This document shows positions 60,901 to 64,000 of a stretch of 64,000 bases of DNA, piece by piece. The notes below the pieces were generated by a model, which saw only the letters and a program-made list of their open reading frames with translations, did no database searches and had not been told where the DNA came from. The stretch is from Latrodectus hesperus (taxonomy: Eukaryota > Arthropoda > Arachnida > Araneae > Theridiidae): positions 70,971,890-71,035,889 of the forward strand of contig CM075850.1 in the NCBI GenBank assembly GCA_037975125.1, written 5' to 3'. A program made the translations under genes and the position numbers. Each line of letters begins with the position of its first letter. Positions within the stretch are counted from its first letter, which is position 1.

Positions 60901-63230
60901 AGAACTGAAAATAAAAGTGATTATTTTTTAAACTGCTTCAGTTAAGATTATTATTCTAAAATTTTGTTACTTATATTAATTCTTATAAAACCTTGTTTTT
61001 TTCTTTTAGAAAGGTATAAATATTGATAAAAAGCGACTCTTATCAATTTTAAAGAATTTTGGAGAATATCCTGAAAAGCATAGGTTTGTATATATGGATA
61101 AAAATTAATTATTGATTCAATGTCAGAGAAGACTTTTTTTCCTAAAACAGTTAATAAATATTTTGTAATTTACACTTTGAGAAATAAGGTGAAGTCTCAA
61201 GTCAACCACTGAGCTAATTATTATCACAGAATCCATATCACACTAAGCATCATAGATTCACCAAAACATAGCGCACATGCATATTCCCAAATGTAAGTGA
61301 TTCAGACTCTTCTGAGCAATTTACTTTGAATAAGCTGACAGAATACTTTATTAAATTTTATTAACTTACCATTGTACTGGAGACATTAATCAACCAGTTT
61401 GAAACTCTTAAACAACCCCTATTACTAAAATCACTTATAGCTATTACTCATTGTTATGGATCATGCTTAACAAGAATCTTAAAATCTTTATCATTTTTTG
61501 AATATTAAGTTTGTGTAAAGAACTAAGATTTTTCCAGAAATTGTAGGTTTATTTCAAAGTATTGTAAAAGAAAAAAATTTATGCTATTATAAACTTAATT
61601 ATTATTATTCAGGGATTCGGTTTCTTTTTTGTATTTATTTTAGTTTACTTAGAAGTTTTTGAACCCAATTTATTGTAGATTTTGCAAATCTTACTTATTT
61701 TTTATTCTTTATTTCAAATTTTTAAATTGTAGTACTCTCTTCTAATATTTCTGTATAATTTGATAAAATAATTACAAATTTTAAATAAATATAAAAGCTC
61801 AAATTTTTGATTTTTCAAACATACTTTAATATTATTTATAAAATTATCAGTCACTGGATATTTGTTTTAGAAATTCACTTATAACAAAACTTTAATAACT
61901 CTTATGTTTAAAGAAATATATTTTACTCTTTAAACTATTAAAAAAAATTTATTTTTAATATCTTAGTTTTGGAGACTGAAATTAATGAATTTTGTTTGTT
62001 CTTAGTTTTTCAAAATTCCTGTATCTTTTCTAAGATTATTTCAGAATCAAATTAGGTTTTACTTTGGATCATTGTTTTTTAGGCACATTTTTTTCTAATT
62101 GTTGGGCTAAGCTCTTCAGTGGAGAAGATCCCATATTTGTTTTCAGCGACTTTAAAGAGTGGGAGGTGGGTGTTATGCATTTCTGTTTTCTATATGGGCA
62201 TCTTTTGGTGTCTGACACAAGAGCTCTAATTTCTTCCATTGTGACACATGAACTTTGAAAAGTCTTTGCAAAAAATGTGTAGCAAATCTTCATAAGCATA
62301 CAATATCACCATTAGCTTATGGTACATGCTTAGTGGTGTCAAATCTGCTTTATTAATAGTTATAAAAATAGACTAAATATATTTACTAATGTAATTATGC
62401 AGTTGGCTTTTAAAATAACTCTTTTTTCACAACAATGAAAATTTTGAATACTTCACAATTTTTTTGAAATTTAATTACATTAAGTGATTTATTCATGAGC
62501 ATTTAATGTAAATAATGATTTATATAAGAATAATATGGTTGGTGGTTTAATGGTAGCTCCGAAGGCACATGTCTGAAGTTCGGTTCTTGGGCTGAGCAAG
62601 ATCGACTCCCCCTTTCATTCCTTCAATGGATTAATAAAACTGAGTTACAAACATGCTTGGAATTTAACACTGGGTTTTTTTGTTAGGCTGACCAACTAAG
62701 CGGGACATCTGCTTCACATCCTAGGGATTTTGGTCTCAAAAACAGATGTGGGCACTATGAGCTTTGTCCCCACATATAACACACTGTCATAACACTGAGA
62801 TTGATTTTAATATGATTGCTGAGTGCAATTATTTATTTAATTTAAATATTGTTTTAAATATATATTTTATAATAAAGAATATTATTAAAAATTCTTATTC
62901 ATAAAAAAATTATGTATGGCACATAGATTACTAGATGTAAATAGCCAGAATTCAATTTTATAATGATTCTTTTAGTAACATAGCTAAGAGTTATTTAAAT
63001 GTTTCATAAATTTTTCATCAGAATTATAAATTCTTTATTAAAAATATAGATCAAAATAAATAATATAACAAGTAATGTATTGATTTCAGGTTTTTCATTT
63101 GGTCTCAGTTATTACAACTTCCACGAAATGAAGAAGCTTTTAAAATTCTTCATCAAGAATCTTTCAAAATCCAATCATTTGTAAAAGATTTTTCTTTCAT
63201 GAATCCTGGTGTCCAGAGAACATTTTTAAG
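45862..63230 (+). CDS. TBC1D31: TBC1 domain family member 31 (WDR67), 5' part, 10 exons
   Basis: Joined exons 45862-45941, 46030-46167, 46380-46495, 47975-48153, 49106-49257, 54183-54339, 54531-54728, 60827-60916, 61010-61083 and 63090-63230 give 441 codons in one frame with GT-AG junctions throughout. The protein aligns in order with vertebrate TBC1D31: WD40-type blades (VAGDNLGNIYIFHL; SKDQAILWDL; FNDNSVFLWN; IWDIQEGKQL; GNLELYDVEEY), a charged linker (IADLPVKKDSPVRK), then the start of the TBC part (LLSILKNFGEYPEKHRFFIWSQLLQLP). The vertebrate protein is about 1,060 residues, so the rest of the TBC domain and the coiled-coil tail lie beyond the window. TBC1D31 is a centriolar-satellite protein that works with praja2 and OFD1 in ciliogenesis. 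Its TBC domain is thought not to be a standard Rab-GAP. Identity is by recall of the human protein. Confidence 0.9.
46030..46167 (+). CDS. TBC1D31: TBC1D31 coding exon 2
   Basis: Acceptor ttatttcag, donor ATAG|GTAACT. Encodes PIFSISNSFHN... and VAGDNLGNIYIFHLQKN, the most conserved block of the first WD40 blade. The 88-nt intron before it is short. Confidence 0.9.
46380..46495 (+). CDS. TBC1D31: TBC1D31 coding exon 3
   Basis: Acceptor tgttttatag, donor TCAG|GTACTA. Encodes RFSLIYSLKKCSSF and LLIALSDCSIVSLNS, continuing the first propeller blades. Confidence 0.88.
46496..47974 (+). other. TBC1D31 intron 3
   Basis: 1.5 kb of AT-rich DNA without recognisable repeats or genes. Confidence 0.7.
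47975..48153 (+). CDS. TBC1D31: TBC1D31 coding exon 4
   Basis: Acceptor acacttgtag, donor AAG|GTAAAT. Encodes a WD40 repeat: HHSSCVFHISFDKTGQTVLS followed by SKDQAILWDLKSF, with the typical WD at its end. Confidence 0.92.
48700..48970 (+). mobile_element. LINE ORF2 tail fragment in TBC1D31 intron 4
   Basis: The + frames give LCPKCHTARTNITSAHIL..., and in an overlapping frame AHILDCLGVD followed by PLLVSDLNVITFINLV. This is the C-terminal CX2C...H..C finger and tail seen in RNase H-bearing LINEs. At least one frameshift separates the finger from the tail. It is short, so the family is not assigned. Confidence 0.5.
49106..49257 (+). CDS. TBC1D31: TBC1D31 coding exon 5
   Basis: Acceptor attttttag, donor TCAAG|GTAATA. 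Encodes VFFLPDKDIIVSAFNDNSVF followed by LWNAKNFSCINQF. VFFLP-x-IxSxFxDNSxFxW is shared with vertebrate TBC1D31. Confidence 0.92.
49258..51155 (+). other. TBC1D31 intron 5, proximal part
   Basis: AT-rich DNA without recognisable features. Two overlapping frames at 50434-50720 have no recognisable content. Confidence 0.6.
51170..51451 (-). mobile_element. Full-length SINE, family 3, in TBC1D31 intron 5
   Basis: On the minus strand it starts with a tRNA-like head: gcccggtggcttagtggcag is the A-box part and gaggttcgatcctcgg is a perfect B-box. The same body as the copies at 35585 and 62538 follows, and it ends in a gtttagttttagtt tail. Perfect 14-bp direct repeats aaggcaaatttata (51156-51169 and 51452-51465) flank it. 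This is the reference copy for the family: about 282 bp, head, body and tail all present. Confidence 0.93.
51554..52930 (+). mobile_element. hAT-superfamily relic in TBC1D31 intron 5
   Basis: The left end (taggggtggccaacttgctg) and the reversed right end (caagggtggtccagctatca) form imperfect inverted repeats of the hAT type. The 8-bp flanks tcctaaat and tcctatac agree at 6 of 8 positions, fitting a worn 8-bp target duplication. A coding scrap of the transposase is inside. Confidence 0.7.
52368..52559 (+). pseudogene. hAT transposase fragment (GTF2IRD2/ZBED-like)
   Basis: The frame MLTLSNQANNVFGDSFVIAW followed by NIAGAKDQYGDGEFIKKNLE and ending VVLQIPIL resembles the SFEVAW-IARAKKP-TDGE-VK block near the N-terminus of hAT transposases of the GTF2IRD2/ZBED type. 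A stop follows directly where the family continues (L-S-x-x-T-V). The rest of the protein is not recognisable. Confidence 0.6.
52935..53310. repeat. Degenerate short tandem repeats
   Basis: At 52935-53080 units like ctattgatact and gaccagtatct recur irregularly. At 53240-53310 atttagtttgt-taaaattaac occurs twice, about 40 bp apart. These look like slippage products beside the hAT relic. Confidence 0.6.
54183..54339 (+). CDS. TBC1D31: TBC1D31 coding exon 6
   Basis: Acceptor ttttattatag, donor TTAT|GTAAGT. Encodes DEKLIACAGKTNWFLIWDIQ and a stretch ending QISFLPTSNSGDDY, a further WD40 repeat. The preceding intron (4.9 kb) carries a SINE and a hAT relic. Confidence 0.92.
54352..54440. repeat. 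Minisatellite-like array in TBC1D31 intron 6
   Basis: The unit attcttttatatata recurs about five times with length variation of 17-21 nt, starting 12 nt after the exon 6 donor. Confidence 0.85.
54446..54497. repeat. Perfect 24-bp stem-loop in TBC1D31 intron 6
   Basis: Arms at 54446-54469 and 54474-54497 are fully complementary around a 4-nt loop (tatc). It sits 33 nt before exon 7, where the branch point would be expected. Confidence 0.95.
54531..54728 (+). CDS. TBC1D31: TBC1D31 coding exon 7
   Basis: Acceptor atattttcag, donor AAAAAG|GTAAGT. Encodes ILCVLGTEGDVLVYSLKNIE and later VLSVSLQGNLELYDVEEYLQ, the last recognisable propeller repeats. The 191-nt intron before it contains a repeat array and a perfect hairpin. 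Confidence 0.92.
54729..60826 (+). other. TBC1D31 intron 7
   Basis: 6.1 kb of AT-rich DNA. A minus-strand stretch at 57290-57500 has broken frames with fragments such as DVLPNVTPNQVVLDF that may be an old pseudogene, not identified. A 32-bp palindrome lies at 56876. Confidence 0.6.
56876..56907. repeat. Perfect 32-bp palindrome
   Basis: aaaagatctaatttaa followed by its exact reverse complement with no spacer. Confidence 0.93.
60827..60916 (+). CDS. TBC1D31: TBC1D31 coding exon 8
   Basis: Acceptor tatttgaatag, donor ATAAAA|GTGATT. The 30 codons IDIIADLPVKKDSPVRKTVK followed by SLEKKELKIK form the basic linker between WD40 and TBC parts. IxDLP matches the vertebrate protein at the same place. 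Both splice sites are weaker than in the other exons. Confidence 0.75.
61010..61083 (+). CDS. TBC1D31: TBC1D31 coding exon 9
   Basis: Acceptor ttcttttag, donor CATAG|GTTTGT. Encodes KGINIDKKRLLSILKNFGEY and PEKHR, matching the vertebrate NKKRLQILLKGYGEYP block at the TBC domain entry. Confidence 0.9.
62069..62299 (-). other. Unidentified open frame in TBC1D31 intron 9
   Basis: The minus frame contains VTMEEIRALVSDTKRCPYRK and ends SSPLKSLAQQLEKNVPKKQ-stop. Its composition is more protein-like than surrounding AT-rich frames. The methionine at VTMEE could be the true start of a short reading frame. No family is recognised. It may be the end of a processed pseudogene. Confidence 0.25.
62538..62807 (+). 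mobile_element. SINE, family 3, older copy, in TBC1D31 intron 9
   Basis: The tRNA-like head is worn (gttggtggtttaatggtagc; B-box cggttcttgggct). The body matches the two other family copies: tcattccttcaatgg, aaactgagttacaa, ttaggctgaccaactaa and gggacat-tgcttcaca. Short flanks taatatg (62531-62537 and 62808-62814) may be the remaining target duplication. Confidence 0.85.
63090..63230 (+). CDS. TBC1D31: TBC1D31 coding exon 10 (last in window)
   Basis: Acceptor ttgatttcag, donor TTAAG|GTATTT. Encodes FFIWSQLLQLPRNEEAFKIL and a stretch ending MNPGVQRTFLR. FIWxxLLQLPxNxxAF is shared with vertebrate TBC1D31. The next exon was not found before 64000, so the gene continues outside. Confidence 0.9.
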
Positions 63231-64000
63231 GTATTTATTTCATTTTCTGTTGTTTTTAAGTCAATTTTAATTGATATCTCATCTTTTTACATTAAGGCTT
63301 TGTATTGAAACTGAAATGTAATTAATTATTTTATGATAATCAAAATTTGAATTTATATGCTTACTTGTAATTTTGATAATTTGAGAAGCAGATTTGAATT
63401 ATGATTTTTTCAAAGCAGAATTTCTCAAATTATGCTGCATTAAATACAAATTCAAATCCGCTGCAAAACATAAAAGTTTTGTTTTACAGGTAAAACAAAA
63501 AACATAATTTTTTATTTAAAATTATTATCCTTTGAATAATTTTAAGGTAAATAGTCTGTGTATTCTTTTGTGCTTTGAATGGCTTATCAAAAAGTATTTT
63601 ATAAAATATTTCTTGTCTTTTTCTATATGTGAAATCCAAATTTAAGGATTCAGTTCAGCTTGTACACGTTTTTTATTTATCAATCACCTGTGGTTAAAAT
63701 ATCCTAATAACATTTATTCATCTTAGAATTTCTCTTGAATAACCATTCTCTTGATGTTGTTTGTAAAACTTCAAAGAATATAAATTTATCTTTTTAATGT
63801 TTTGTTATAGTAATAATTCTTTTTTCCAACAAACTGGAACCAGAACCAGCTAAATATTTTTTTAAATCTTTTTCACTAAAACAGCTTTAAAATACTAAAT
63901 TTTATAAGAAAAAATACATTTGAAGTCTTTTTTGAAAGCATGAAGTTTGTGCTTATTCTTACATATGTTTGTAGAAATACACTGATTCAACTGTAAGAAA
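63231..64000 (+). other. TBC1D31 intron 10, running out of the window
   Basis: AT-rich DNA with no further exon found. A loose inverted repeat lies at about 63390-63465 around gcagatttgaatt. Confidence 0.6.

Noticed and set aside
1..64000. CRISPR array, operon, riboswitch or other prokaryote-type system
   Set aside because: The window is clearly animal nuclear DNA with spliced genes. No regularly spaced repeats with unique spacers or closely packed gene runs were seen.

Overview
This is a eukaryotic, AT-rich, intron-rich animal window. It is most likely from an arachnid, probably a spider. That is an inference from long (TA)n tracts, tRNA-derived SINEs, an RNase H-bearing LINE, a Tc1/mariner element whose transposase has the N-terminal helix-turn-helix type common in arachnids, and GT-AG genes with tiny exons in long AT-rich introns. 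Most of the sequence is non-coding.

Two host genes are supported. (1) The 5' part of TBC1D31 (WDR67) lies on the + strand from 45862 to past the window end. Ten exons with consistent GT-AG junctions and reading phase encode the WD40 half and the start of the TBC half of this centriolar-satellite/ciliogenesis protein. (2) A minus-strand gene is glimpsed only. A CpG-containing promoter with an NRF1-type palindrome and a strong splice donor sits near 22.7-22.9 kb, and a well-bounded 126-nt coding exon sits at 2762-2887. Linking them as one gene is inference.

The rest is a graveyard of mobile DNA. At 765-2354 is a Tc1/mariner element with ~157-bp inverted repeats and a broken transposase, sitting in a (TA)n tract. 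At 10-22 kb are tRNA-derived SINEs. At 26.7-27.9 kb is a LINE fragment cut at both ends, with a 25-bp hairpin at its 5' break. At 28760-35323 is a nearly full-length, decayed LINE (ORF1 with zinc knuckles; ORF2 with endonuclease, RT, RNase H and zinc finger) flanked by a 15-bp target duplication. It is interrupted by an ~811-bp, oppositely oriented LINE-derived unit with its own 16-bp duplication. At 35.6 kb is a 5'-truncated SINE, and at 36278-37318 a piggyBac relic with TTAA duplications. At 41.2 kb is a second mariner relic, again beside (TA)n. Inside TBC1D31 introns are a LINE tail, a SINE with perfect target duplication, a hAT relic and another SINE.

The most unusual unexplained structures are several short, near-perfect stem-loops with loops of 4-9 nt (9.66, 12.08, 27.85 and 54.45 kb). 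They belong to no recognised element. I see no operon-like, CRISPR-like or otherwise new multi-gene system, and most of the open frames elsewhere look like chance or transposon debris.
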